From positions 1,965,543 through 2,029,542 of the forward strand of contig NZ_JAJOYR010000001.1 of NCBI RefSeq assembly GCF_021202945.1: a DNA stretch of 64,000 nt, given 5' to 3'. This document shows, piece after piece, positions 45,801-53,824 of the stretch. The notes beneath the pieces were generated by a model. That model did not search any database, was not told the DNA's origin, and worked only from the letters and a program-made list of their open reading frames with translations. This stretch comes from Stenotrophomonas sp. SY1 (GTDB lineage: Bacteria > Pseudomonadota > Gammaproteobacteria > Xanthomonadales > Xanthomonadaceae). Within the stretch, counting starts at the first letter, position 1. Each line of letters starts with the position of its first letter. The position numbers were made by a program, and so were the translations under genes.

Positions 45801-45970
45801 TTGGCGGGCTGGTGTTGCCGTGGCCTTATGAAGGCACGCCGGGTGCGGCGGTGGTCAATGGTGAACCGGTCGAATGGAGCGCCAACGAACTGCGCATCAC
45901 CGCATTGCCGGCGAAGGTCGAGATCGAGATTCCAGCGGAACTGCGCCGCAGTGAGCGGGCGAAGCGCTGA
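42812..45970 (+). CDS. Large secreted glycosidase-like protein with discoidin and (alpha/alpha)6 domains
   Basis: 1052 residues. Signal peptide about 1-24 (AMTMPAFAA). First, an Ig/galactose-binding-like region (about 25-190), next a F5/8 type C (discoidin) domain (about 195-320: QTISLDLGKVREFGG, YVVQASSDGRDWHKLREV, ARYLRFDLEDG), then beta-sandwich and an (alpha/alpha)6 catalytic barrel (about 590-960) with RSWIRDGAMISEGLLRMG, a motif shared with GH15/GH63-type inverting enzymes. No recognised activity can be given. The gene is 95 bases after the permeases and closes the cluster; the enzyme may release glucose from imported or surface-held oligosaccharides. Confidence 0.75.
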   Translation: MSKRAVACLLSALLMAMTMPAFAAVLAKFDDISAWQLITSPQVSGSLRPVAGNNGRALCLDYDFHEVSGYVGIRRELDITWPENYQVSFDLRGDSPANDLQFKLADASGDNVWWVNRTGYTFPKNWTRVTYRKRHIEKAWGPDPDRTLRRSAAVEFTIYNKVGGRGTVCFDQLSMQALPKEDSTALTTNVIADTATALQQRIADGKPDTLWISGGVKQQTISLDLGKVREFGGAVVQWVPGLEASHYVVQASSDGRDWHKLREVSTGSGGKDWLALPETEARYLRFDLEDGPNWRYGIRDISLKPLSFASTPNDFIRSVAADLPRGSVPRGFSGEQPYWTLLGLDGGREQALMSEDGALEAVKSGFSIEPFVVLDGKVLGWADVSTSQSLQDGYLPITSVDWKHDRFGLRVTGFVQGRPDQAQLVARYRLSNPDKVAHEYKLALAVRPFQVNPPSQFLNTVGGVSRIERLAVQGGQVSVNGQPRVLAASRPDATFATTFDSKLEVTHLADKQLPGTTEVRDATGLASGAMLYNVKLEPGQSREVVLVLPQTGDWRLPAGFDADKAQQQVATMWRQKLDQVRLQLPEAGKPLADTLRTALAHMLISRVGPSLQPGTRSYARSWIRDGAMISEGLLRMGRADAVRQYVDWYAPYQFDSGMVPCCVDARGSDPVPENDSHGELIYTIAEYWRHTGDADFLQRMWPHVQGAWNYMEKLRLSERSEDNRARHPGFYGMMPASISHEGYSAKPVHSYWDDFWALRGYKDAADMAVALGLEEEAVTMAASRDQFRQDLDASLLASMQAHKIDFLPGSVELGDFDATSTTIALAPGGEQGRLPQPALNNTFERYWRNFVERRDGKRQWKDYTPYEWRNVAAFVRLGWRARAWEATEFFFKDRTPQGWNQWAEVVSSTPRKPFFVGDLPHAWVASDFVRSALDMFAYEREVDGALVLAAGVPASWLTGKGIAVDGLHTAHGTVKYALVRSDKQLRLEVPEGLQLPVGGLVLPWPYEGTPGAAVVNGEPVEWSANELRITALPAKVEIEIPAELRRSERAKR

Positions 45971-46131
45971 GGCGCGGATTGTGAAGTCAGTGGCGTGGGG
46001 CCAATCGATCCCATTCCAGTCTTCGCGCTGGCGCAAGGACTCCCAGCGGGCGGCGGACCAACGGTTCGAAAGCAGCCCGCAACGAGAGGGGGCTGCTTGC
46101 GCCGTAATGCTTCCACTTGCGGCGCACCGAG

Positions 46132-46169
46132 CCCCTCTCCCCGTGCGGGAGAGGGGTTGGGGAGAGGGG
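46132..46169. repeat. CCCTCTCCCG-type single palindrome
   Basis: CCCCTCTCCCC and GGGAGAGGGG around a short loop, followed by TTGGGGAGAGGGG. Same family as the composites at 29095, 58328 and 63184 but without the second hairpin. It occupies part of the 319-base gap 45971-46289. Confidence 0.65.
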
Positions 46170-46211
46170 CGGAGACGTGCGAAGAACTCCCCAGCACATC
46201 AACCCTGACAA

Positions 46212-46243
46212 ACAAAAACTGCGCCTCGAAAGTCGAGGCGCAG
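46212..46243 (-). terminator. Rho-independent terminator of the zwf-glk-pgl-edd-eda operon
   Basis: On the minus strand an 11-bp perfect stem (CTGCGCCTCGA and its inverse, 46219-46243), 3-base loop, then TTTTTGTTTG. It lies 46 bases past the eda stop. Confidence 0.92.
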
Positions 46244-46289
46244 CGCAGTAGACGGCGGGAGAGGGAGTCTGCCGTCGTACCTGGAAAAC

Positions 46290-46949
46290 TCAGGCGGTGC
46301 GGGCCTGCTTGACGATGGCCGCAGCGGCGGCAGCGGACGTCTTCACCTCGTCCCAGCGGCCCTCACGGATCCACGCGTCCTGCACCATCCACGAGCCACC
46401 GATGCAGACGACGTTCTTCTGCTTCAGATAGTCGCCGGCAGTGGCTTCGGTGATGCCGCCGGTCGGGCACAGTTTCAGTTCCGGGATAGGCCCGGCCACG
46501 CCCTTGATCATCGCCAATCCGCCGACGGCAGTGGCCGGGAACAGCTTGCAGATGCGGAAGCCGCGTGCGACCAGCGCGAGCAGCTCGGTCGGCGTCGCCG
46601 CACCGGGGACCACCGGCAGCGTTGCATTGGCCAGGGCATCGGCCATGTGCACCGGCGTGCCCGGCGTCACCAGGAAATCCGCGCCGGCGTCGATGGCCTG
46701 CTGCATCTGCGAGACGGTCAGCACGGTGCCGGCGCCGACCACCACGTCCGGCAGTTCGCGCTTGAGCATGGCCAATGCTTCCATGGCCACCGGAGTGCGC
46801 AGGGTCAGCTCGATTGCCGGCAGGCCGCCTTCCAGCAGCGCGGCACTGACCGCGCGCGCCTGGTCCAGGGTATGGACGGTGACCACGGGCAGGATGCCCG
46901 CTGCGGTGAGGAGCTGTTCGGCGCGATCCTGGTGTTGGGCAATGCTCAT
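46290..46949 (-). CDS. eda: 2-keto-3-deoxy-6-phosphogluconate aldolase
   Basis: 219 residues. KDPG aldolase with Glu47 (AIELTLRT) and the Schiff-base Lys135 (FRICKLFPAT), GTVLTVSQMQQAIDAGA and CPTGGI at the phosphate site. It splits KDPG into pyruvate and glyceraldehyde-3-phosphate in the Entner-Doudoroff pathway. ATG 46949 follows AGGAAAC. A 38-base gap separates it from edd; a terminator follows. Confidence 0.96.
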   Translation of the reverse strand: MSIAQHQDRAEQLLTAAGILPVVTVHTLDQARAVSAALLEGGLPAIELTLRTPVAMEALAMLKRELPDVVVGAGTVLTVSQMQQAIDAGADFLVTPGTPVHMADALANATLPVVPGAATPTELLALVARGFRICKLFPATAVGGLAMIKGVAGPIPELKLCPTGGITEATAGDYLKQKNVVCIGGSWMVQDAWIREGRWDEVKTSAAAAAAIVKQARTA

Positions 46950-46987
46950 GGTTTCCTCTTGAGTGGTCTGCTTGCGAATCCCGAATC

Positions 46988-48898
46988 TCAGGCGTCGTTG
47001 GTTTCGTGTGGAGCAGCGGCAGCGGCGGCGTTGTGGCCAAGCTCGTATTCGGCGTCGTACTCCCACACGCTGCCATCCGGCCGCGCCGGACCGCAGGAGA
47101 TCGATACCGCACCCTGATCGGCCGGCCCAACCAGACGGCGATTCATCGCGAACAGGTTGCGGCCCATGTCGTTGCCGGCTGGCGCGGTATTGGGCGCATG
47201 GGTGCGCGACGCCCATTCGGCAGCATCAACCAACACTTCCAGCGTGCCGGCCTCGCCATCGAGACGGATGATGTCGCCCTCGCGAACGCGTGCGATCGGG
47301 CCGCCGCGTGCGGCTTCCGGGGTGACGTGGATGGCAGCCGGAATCTTGCCCGAGGCGCCGGACAGACGACCATCGGTGACCAGCGCCACGCGACGGCCCT
47401 GGTTCTGCAACAGGCCCAGCAACGGTGCCAGCGAATGCAGTTCCGGCATTCCGTTGGCGCGCGGCCCCTGGTAACGCACCACCGCGATGAAATCCTGCGG
47501 CAAGGCACCGGCCGCATGCAGCTTGTTCAGTGCCTGCGGCGCGTCAACCACCACCGCCGGCGCCTCGATGAAGCGGTACTGCGGTTTCACCGCCGACAGC
47601 TTGATCAGCGACTTGCCGATGTTGCCCTTCAGCAGGCGCAGGCCGCCCTGGGTTTCGAACGGATTGCTGGCTGGACGCACGACCTCCTCATCGGCGCTCT
47701 CAGCCACGGCAGGTACGTAGCTGACCTTGCCGTCGATCAGGCGTGGCTCCTGCGCGAAGGCGCGCATGCCGCCTTCGGCAATGGTGACCAGGTCGTCATG
47801 CATCAGCCCGGCATCCATCAGTTCGCGGAACACGAACGCCGGGCCGCCAGCGGCGGCGAAGCGGTTCACGTCGGCTTCGCCGTTCGGGTAGACGCGGGCC
47901 AACAGCGGCACGATCTGCGACAGCTCGTCCATGTCGTCCCAGGTCAGCACGATGCCGGCGGCGCGAGCGACTGCGATCCAGTGGATGGTGTGGTTGGTGG
48001 AACCGCCGGTGGCCATCAGCGCGACGACGGCATTGACGATGGCGCGCTCGTCGATCAGGTGGCCGAACGGGCGGAAGTCATCGCCCAGCGCACAGATTTC
48101 CAGCGCACGCGCGGTGGCCGCACGGGTGAGTGCATCGCGCAGCGGCAATTCCGGATTGACGAACGAAGCGCCGGGCAGCTGTACGCCCATCGCCTCAAGC
48201 AGCACCTGGTTGGAGTTGGCGGTGCCGTAGAACGTGCAGGTGCCCGGCCCGTGGTAGGAAGCCGACTCGGCTTCCAGCAGCTCCTCGCGGCTGGCTTCGC
48301 CGGCGGCGTAGCGCTCGCGCACTTCGGCCTTCTTCTTGTTGGGAATGCCCGGCGTCATCGGGCCGGCCGGCACGAACACTGCCGGCAGGTGGCCGAAGGC
48401 CAATGCGCCAATCAGCAGGCCCGGCACGATCTTGTCGCATACGCCCAGGTAGATGGTGGCGTCGAACATGTCATGGCTCAGGCCGATCGCGGTGGACTGG
48501 GCAATGATGTCGCGCGAGAACAATGACAGCTCCATGCCGCCGCGGCCCTGGGTGACGCCGTCGCACATTGCCGGCACACCGCCGGCCACCTGAGCGGTAG
48601 CCCCCAGTTCGCGGGCGGCCTGGCGCATCAGTTCCGGGTAGTGCTCGAACGGCTGGTGCGCCGAGAGCATGTCGTTGTAGGCGGTGATGATGCCGAGGTT
48701 CGGCGTCACGTCGCCGCGCAGGCGGCCCTTGTCGGTTGGGCCGCAGGCGGCGAAGGCGTGGGCCAGGTTGCCGCAGCTCAGGCGGGAGCGGAACGGGCCT
48801 TCGCGCAGGGCGGCATCAATGCCCGCCAGGTAGGCCGCGCGCGACGGAGCGCTGCGCTGGCGGATGCGTTCAGTGATGGCGTGAATTTTCGGATGCAT
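46988..48898 (-). CDS. edd: 6-phosphogluconate dehydratase
   Basis: 636 residues, IlvD/Edd family. Iron-sulfur cluster Cys residues are in [12 protein letters not shown] and [11 protein letters not shown], with [10 protein letters not shown] and [20 protein letters not shown] conserved further on. Its C-terminus carries an Ala-rich extension ([13 protein letters not shown]) absent from the shorter E. coli enzyme. The start ATG 48898 (MHPKIHAIT) is preferred over one 20 codons upstream. It makes KDPG for Eda. Confidence 0.95.
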   Translation of the reverse strand: MHPKIHAITERIRQRSAPSRAAYLAGIDAALREGPFRSRLSCGNLAHAFAACGPTDKGRLRGDVTPNLGIITAYNDMLSAHQPFEHYPELMRQAARELGATAQVAGGVPAMCDGVTQGRGGMELSLFSRDIIAQSTAIGLSHDMFDATIYLGVCDKIVPGLLIGALAFGHLPAVFVPAGPMTPGIPNKKKAEVRERYAAGEASREELLEAESASYHGPGTCTFYGTANSNQVLLEAMGVQLPGASFVNPELPLRDALTRAATARALEICALGDDFRPFGHLIDERAIVNAVVALMATGGSTNHTIHWIAVARAAGIVLTWDDMDELSQIVPLLARVYPNGEADVNRFAAAGGPAFVFRELMDAGLMHDDLVTIAEGGMRAFAQEPRLIDGKVSYVPAVAESADEEVVRPASNPFETQGGLRLLKGNIGKSLIKLSAVKPQYRFIEAPAVVVDAPQALNKLHAAGALPQDFIAVVRYQGPRANGMPELHSLAPLLGLLQNQGRRVALVTDGRLSGASGKIPAAIHVTPEAARGGPIARVREGDIIRLDGEAGTLEVLVDAAEWASRTHAPNTAPAGNDMGRNLFAMNRRLVGPADQGAVSISCGPARPDGSVWEYDAEYELGHNAAAAAAPHETNDA

Positions 48899-49033
48899 GG
48901 CTTTTAGGCTGGGAATAGGGGCAGGGTGTGATGGTGCTACTTGGGCTGTGAGTTGCATGGCTCGATCAAGCCATTGGCGATGGGGAGCAGCGGGCGTTTG
49001 AGCAACGCCGGCTCCCCATTTCCATTCCCTGCC

Positions 49034-49753
49034 TTAGGGCACCCAGTGCACGCGTAGCGGGTTGCCGGGGGCGTTGATCGCCGCCAACACCGGATACCTG
49101 TGTACGTCGTTGGATGCCAATGCGGCTTCAAGGACTTCCAGTTTCTGCTTGCCGCGCAGCAACAGCAGCCGGTTGCCGGCCGTTGCCAGGCCATGCGGGG
49201 TCAGGGTGATGCGCAGCGGCCAGGTGTTGGCCACCGGGCAGCCGGTGGCATCCAGAGCGGCGTAGGGCTGGTTGCTCTGCAAAGCACGTTCCAGGTCGCG
49301 CGAACCGGGAAACAGCGATGCGGTGTGACCGTCATTGCCCATGCCCAGGACCACCAGGCAGGCTGGCTGCGAATGCTGGGCCATCAGATTGGCGGTGTGC
49401 ACGCATTCGGCGATGGGCCGGCCGACCCGTACCAGCGGGTCGAAGTGCGCACCTTCTGCATGCGCGAGGAAGCTGTTGCGCACCAGCCACGCGTTGCTGT
49501 CCTTGTCCTGCGGTGAGAGCCAGCGTTCGTCGGCCAGGCCGACCTCCACGCGCGCCCATTCCAGTGGCTGTTCGGCCAGCACTTCGTAGATTGGAGCTGG
49601 TGTGGTGCCACCGGACAGCAGCATGCGCGCGCGGCCGTGCTGCTGGATTTCCTGGGCCAGGACGTTTGCCATTTCCTTGGCTACAGCGTCGGTCCAGTCC
49701 TCGTCGTTGGCATGGCGGACCAGCGTGATGCGGTCGGAAACAGCAGCGTTCAT
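49034..49753 (-). CDS. pgl: 6-phosphogluconolactonase
   Basis: 239 residues, DevB/NagB-like family: LLSGGTTPAPIYEVLA, GLADERWLSPQDKDSNAWLV and GMGNDGHTASLFPG are the signature segments. It hydrolyses 6-phosphoglucono-delta-lactone made by Zwf. It overlaps the glk stop by four bases. The edd start follows after 135 bases, still on the same strand. Confidence 0.95.
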   Translation of the reverse strand: MNAAVSDRITLVRHANDEDWTDAVAKEMANVLAQEIQQHGRARMLLSGGTTPAPIYEVLAEQPLEWARVEVGLADERWLSPQDKDSNAWLVRNSFLAHAEGAHFDPLVRVGRPIAECVHTANLMAQHSQPACLVVLGMGNDGHTASLFPGSRDLERALQSNQPYAALDATGCPVANTWPLRITLTPHGLATAGNRLLLLRGKQKLEVLEAALASNDVHRYPVLAAINAPGNPLRVHWVP

Positions 49754-50757
49754 GCAATTGCTCCTTGAGCGGCGCGCTGCAGGTCCACCGCGTATGCGGC
49801 GGCACCGAGCAGGCCGGGGCAGGGATGGACGATGGCCATCGATGGAATCTGCGACATGGTCGCGGTGAAGCGGCCCTTGCTCTCAAAACGCGGGCGGAAG
49901 CCGGAATGCTGCAACTGCTGCAGCAGCCGCGGCACCAGGCCGCCGGTCAGGAACACGCCATCCCAGGCGCCCTGCACCAGCACGGCATCGCCGGCCACGG
50001 CGCCGAAGATTTCCAGGAAAACCTCCACTGCCCGGACCGCTACCAGGTCGTTGGCGGCGGCGCGGGCGGTGACGTCGGAGGGAATCACATGGCCAGGATC
50101 GATGCCGGCCATCTCGCTCAGGGCGCGATGGATGTTGACCAGGCCTGGGCCGCAGATCAGGCGTTCATTGGAAACCCGGCCGAACTGCGCGGACAGGATT
50201 TCAAGGATGCGGATCTGTTCGGGGTTGGCGGGCGCGAAACTGGCATGGCCGCCTTCGGTGGCCAACGGGTAATTGCGGCCATCACGGACCACCAACCCAC
50301 CCACGCCCAAGCCGGTGCCCGGACCAAGCACACAGTAGTTGCGGGCCTGATCGGCAGGTGCCGGCTCCCAGCTGGCGCCGCCGATCTGCACCACGTCAGC
50401 GGGTGTCAGCAAGGCAATGGACATGGCCTGGGCGACGAAATCGTTGATCAGATGCAGGTGGTCAAAGCCCAGTTGCGTGGCGGTACGCGAACGCGAGATC
50501 ACCCATGGATGATTGGTGATGCGTGCTTCATCGCCGTCCACGCGCCCGGCCACGGCAAACACACCGCTGCTGACGCTGGCACCCTGCTGTTGCAGGTAAT
50601 GCGCGGCGGCGTCGGCCAACGAGGTGAACTCGGCCACCGGGTACTCATCAATGCTGCCCTGGTCCAGTGGTATGGCCGCGTTGATGTCGGCCAATGCAAA
50701 GCGCGCGTTGGTGCCGCCGATATCGGCAACCAGCACCGTGCCTTGCGGGCCGCTCAC
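49750..50757 (-). CDS. glk: Glucokinase
   Basis: 335 residues, Glk family: ATP-binding VADIGGTNARFALADI at the N-terminus, the glucose-contact FVAQAMSIAL, GPGTGLGVGGLV and the C-terminal ESKGRFTATMSQIPSMAIVHP. It phosphorylates free glucose to glucose-6-phosphate. Its presence in this operon indicates that the upstream system releases glucose in the cytoplasm. It overlaps zwf and pgl by four bases each. Confidence 0.95.
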   Translation of the reverse strand: MSGPQGTVLVADIGGTNARFALADINAAIPLDQGSIDEYPVAEFTSLADAAAHYLQQQGASVSSGVFAVAGRVDGDEARITNHPWVISRSRTATQLGFDHLHLINDFVAQAMSIALLTPADVVQIGGASWEPAPADQARNYCVLGPGTGLGVGGLVVRDGRNYPLATEGGHASFAPANPEQIRILEILSAQFGRVSNERLICGPGLVNIHRALSEMAGIDPGHVIPSDVTARAAANDLVAVRAVEVFLEIFGAVAGDAVLVQGAWDGVFLTGGLVPRLLQQLQHSGFRPRFESKGRFTATMSQIPSMAIVHPCPGLLGAAAYAVDLQRAAQGAIA

Positions 50758-52193
50758 AGGCCGCCCCCGGCAGCCGATTCGGCCAGCGTGACCTCCGGAA
50801 GGAACGGCTGCGCCTGCTGCGGACCCCAGCTGCCCGCCGGATAGGGCTGCATCGGTAGTTCGGCGGCTTTCCAGGCATCGCTGATGCTGTCGATCCAGGA
50901 CCAGGCGGCGCGCACCTCGTCATCACGCACGAACAGCGCGTGGTTGCCGTTGAACGCATCCAGGAACAGGCGCTCATAAGCGATGCGGCGGTGCAGGCCG
51001 GTGGGCACGGACAGTTCCAGCTCCAGCGGCTGCAGTTCCAGTGCGCCCCATTCCGGGCCGGCCAGCGAGCTCATCAGGCCAAGCTGGATGTTCTCCTGCG
51101 GCTGCAACTGGAAGGTCAGCCGGTTGGGCTGGGCGTGCTTGCGGTCCGGGCGCTCGAACAGCCAATGGGTCACCGGCTTGAGATTGACCTCGATGCGGGT
51201 GGTGCGCTCGGGAAGGCGTTTGCCGGTAACCAGATGGAACGGCACGCCGGCCCAGCGCCAGTTGTCGATATGGGCGGTGACGCCGACAAAGGTTTCCGCC
51301 TCGCTGCCTTCCGGCGGCTGGTAGGCCTGCGCCGGCTGGTTGTTGATGGTGCCGGCGGTGTAGCGGCCGCGCACGCTGTCCTTGGCTGCATGCTTGGCAT
51401 CGAGCGGGCGCAGGGCGCGCAGCACCTTCACCTTCTCGTCGCGGATGCGGTCAGCTTCCAGCGAGGCCGGAGGTTCCATCGCCACCAGGCACAGCAGCTG
51501 CAGGATGTGGCTCTGCACCATGTCGCGCAGCGCGCCGGAACGCGAGTAGTACGAATCACGGCCGTCCACGCCGTCGCTTTCGGCGACGAGGATATGCACG
51601 GACTCAATGAAGTTGCGGTTCCACACCGCCTCCAGCAGCGTGTTGCCGAAGCGCAGCGCCATCAGGTTCTGCACCGCGGCCTTGCCCAGGTAGTGATCCA
51701 GGCGGAACACGCGGTCTTCGTCGACCAGCCTGCCGATGGATTGCAGGATTTCCTCGGCGCTGTCGCTGTCCGAGCCGATCGGCTTTTCCAGCATCAGCCG
51801 GTGCGGTGCGGTCAATGCGCCACCCAGCGCAAGGCCTTCGCAGGTGGAGATGTACAGGCCTGGCGGAATGGCCAGATAGCTCACGCACTGGCGATGGACC
51901 AGGTCCTTGACTGCCTCGGCCACCGATTCGGCGTTGCGCAGGTCCACCGAGCGGTAGTCGATGCGGCGCAGCAGGTCGCTGATGTCGTCCTGGCTGGCCT
52001 GCGGCAACGCCTGTTCCAGGCGCGGGCGCAGCAGGTCACGGAACTTTTCGGTGTCATGCGGCGACAGCGCCAAGGCGCGGACGCGGAAATCTTCCGGAAG
52101 CAGGCCGTCGCCGAGCAGACGCAACAGGGACGGGAACAGATAACGCTGGGCCAGATCGCCTGTGGCACCGAACAGGAAGAGGGTGTCATGCAT
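50754..52193 (-). CDS. zwf: Glucose-6-phosphate 1-dehydrogenase
   Basis: 479 residues. NAD(P)-binding FGATGDLAQRYLFPSLLRL at the N-terminus, active-site RLDHYLGKAAVQNLMALRF and the substrate-binding EKPIGSDSDSA. The frame extends to 52238, but ATG 52193 (MHDTLFLFG) gives the usual N-terminus. It is the first gene of zwf-glk-pgl-edd-eda, all on the minus strand, closed by the terminator at 46212. Confidence 0.95.
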   Translation of the reverse strand: MHDTLFLFGATGDLAQRYLFPSLLRLLGDGLLPEDFRVRALALSPHDTEKFRDLLRPRLEQALPQASQDDISDLLRRIDYRSVDLRNAESVAEAVKDLVHRQCVSYLAIPPGLYISTCEGLALGGALTAPHRLMLEKPIGSDSDSAEEILQSIGRLVDEDRVFRLDHYLGKAAVQNLMALRFGNTLLEAVWNRNFIESVHILVAESDGVDGRDSYYSRSGALRDMVQSHILQLLCLVAMEPPASLEADRIRDEKVKVLRALRPLDAKHAAKDSVRGRYTAGTINNQPAQAYQPPEGSEAETFVGVTAHIDNWRWAGVPFHLVTGKRLPERTTRIEVNLKPVTHWLFERPDRKHAQPNRLTFQLQPQENIQLGLMSSLAGPEWGALELQPLELELSVPTGLHRRIAYERLFLDAFNGNHALFVRDDEVRAAWSWIDSISDAWKAAELPMQPYPAGSWGPQQAQPFLPEVTLAESAAGGGL

Positions 52194-52214
52194 GGTTCGA
52201 GTTTCGTGTGCTGA

Positions 52215-52228
52215 TGACATCGTTGTCA
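52215..52228. promoter_or_regulatory. Palindromic operator-like site upstream of zwf
   Basis: TGACATCGTTGTCA: two perfect 5-base half-sites with a 4-base spacer, 22-35 bases before the zwf start, overlapping a TTGACA-like -35 on the minus strand. The binding factor is unknown; HexR-type sites (TGTAAT...) do not match. Confidence 0.4.
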
Positions 52229-52407
52229 ATTGTCTCATTCAGGGCTGCCGACCTGGGCCTGGGGGAAGTGTTTCCTTGGGCTTGGACAGCGCAGCACCGG
52301 AGTGATGTCCTGCAGGCTGATGTCATTGCCGGAGAAACCCCAGGCCCGCGCTGCGGTAGCGCGGACAGAGGAAGTGGGAGCACGTCGATGGTGCCATATG
52401 TACATGC

Positions 52408-52437
52408 TTACCGTGCGCACGGTTTCCGATGTATACG
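52408..52437 (+). promoter_or_regulatory. Candidate promoter/operator of the sugar-transport ATPase gene
   Basis: A perfect 14-base palindrome, ACCGTGCGCACGGT (52410-52423), lies over the spacer between TTACCG (52408-52413) and TATACG (52432-52437). It is flanked by TACAT and ATGTA half-sites. The layout suggests repression of the ATPase gene, possibly by the LacI protein of this region. Confidence 0.4.
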
Positions 52438-52520
52438 ATTGCAGTGCGCCGGCAGTGTCGATGATGCAGGTGCGGGTGGCTCGCTGTGGAGCCGATGGTG
52501 CTGGTGTTGAAGAGGTAAAA

Positions 52521-53621
52521 ATGGCCAAGGTTCGGTTCGAGGACGTGCGCAAGGTTTATGACAACGGGCAGGTGGCCGTGCAGGGCGCCAGCTTTGAAGT
52601 CGCCGATGGCGAGTTGATGGTGCTGGTGGGCCCTTCGGGCTGTGGCAAGTCCACACTGTTGCGCATGGTGGCCGGGCTGGAGGAGGTCAGCGCTGGCACA
52701 CTGCGTATCGGTGATCGCGTGGTCAACGATGTACCCCCGAAAGACCGGGACATCGCGATGGTGTTCCAGAATTACGCGCTGTACCCGCACATGACCGTTG
52801 CGGAGAACCTGGCTTTCGGATTGAAGTTGCGCGGCCATGACAAGGCCGAAGTGCAGCGGCGCGTGCAGGGGGCGGCCGAAGCGTTGGGGTTGGCGTCCAT
52901 GCTCGACAAACTGCCGCGCGCGATGTCTGGCGGACAGCGTCAGCGTGTGGCGCTGGGGCGGGCGCTGGTGCGTGAGCCTGCGGTATTCCTGCTTGATGAG
53001 CCGCTGTCGAACCTGGACGCGAAGCTGCGCCATTCGGTACGCACCGAAATTGCCCAGCTGCATCGCAAGCTCGGCACCACGATGATCTACGTCACCCACG
53101 ACCAGGTCGAAGCGATGACCCTGGGTCAGCGCATTGTCGTGCTCAACGAGGGTGTGGTGCAGCAGATCGACACGCCGATGGCCTTGTACGACCGGCCTGC
53201 CAATCTGTTCGTGGCTGGCTTTCTCGGCAGCCCGGCGATGAATGTGCTTCGCGGTGTCGTCCATCGCAGTGACGGCGGCGGACTGGTGCTGCGTCCTGCC
53301 GACGGGCTGGATGTGCCGTTGGGGGCGCTGTCGCTGACTTCGGAATGGCTTGGGCGCGAACTGATGGTGGGCGTGCGGCCGGAGCATCTGCAGCCGTCCA
53401 GTACGGATACCGCCTTCAATGCGGTGATCGAGGGGCTGGAGCCGGTCGGCAACGAAATTTTCGTCAACCTTCGCCACGGCGGCCAGCCGCTGGTGATGCG
53501 CGTGCCGCCGCAATCGCTGCCGTCGGTGGGCGAGGGGATCGGAGTGGCGGTTGTGTCGGCAGCGCTGCATTTCTTCGATGCTGCCAGTGGCACCCGCATC
53601 GATTGCACAACGGCGACTTGA
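52521..53621 (+). CDS. ugpC: CUT1-type sugar transporter ATPase (UgpC/MalK/MsmK-like)
   Basis: 366 residues. Walker A GPSGCGKST, Q-loop VFQNYALYPHM, signature MSGGQRQRVALGRALV, Walker B VFLLDEPLSNLD, then the regulatory OB domains (MVGVRPEHLQPSS). ATG 52521 (MAKVRFEDV) has AGAGGTAAAA upstream. No permeases are adjacent. The two permeases at 40987-42716 lack an ATPase, so this protein most likely energises them and possibly other sugar transporters. Confidence 0.92.
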   Translation: MAKVRFEDVRKVYDNGQVAVQGASFEVADGELMVLVGPSGCGKSTLLRMVAGLEEVSAGTLRIGDRVVNDVPPKDRDIAMVFQNYALYPHMTVAENLAFGLKLRGHDKAEVQRRVQGAAEALGLASMLDKLPRAMSGGQRQRVALGRALVREPAVFLLDEPLSNLDAKLRHSVRTEIAQLHRKLGTTMIYVTHDQVEAMTLGQRIVVLNEGVVQQIDTPMALYDRPANLFVAGFLGSPAMNVLRGVVHRSDGGGLVLRPADGLDVPLGALSLTSEWLGRELMVGVRPEHLQPSSTDTAFNAVIEGLEPVGNEIFVNLRHGGQPLVMRVPPQSLPSVGEGIGVAVVSAALHFFDAASGTRIDCTTAT

Positions 53622-53650
53622 TTCAGACGATAGCCAAGCCCGCTGCGGCT

Positions 53651-53814
53651 AGCGGCGAGCCATGCTCGGCAAGAGCAATTTCCGGTCAGGTCCCGGCGGA
53701 GCGTGGCTCCGCTCTACCGCCTAACAGCACGTCGTAACCGCACCAGTAGTACCGAGCCGTGCTTGGCAAAGGGCCTGCTTGACCATGCCGCAGCGGAGCA
53801 TAGCTCCGCTCTGC
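53651..53814. repeat. Cluster of four short REP palindromes
   Basis: Stems at 53651-53672, 53695-53717, 53747-53768 and 53792-53814, alternating between GCCGAGC/GCTCGGC and CGGAGC/GCTCCG arms. They fill the gap between the converging ATPase gene and ygfZ. Confidence 0.75.
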
Positions 53815-53824
53815 CGCTGAGGGC

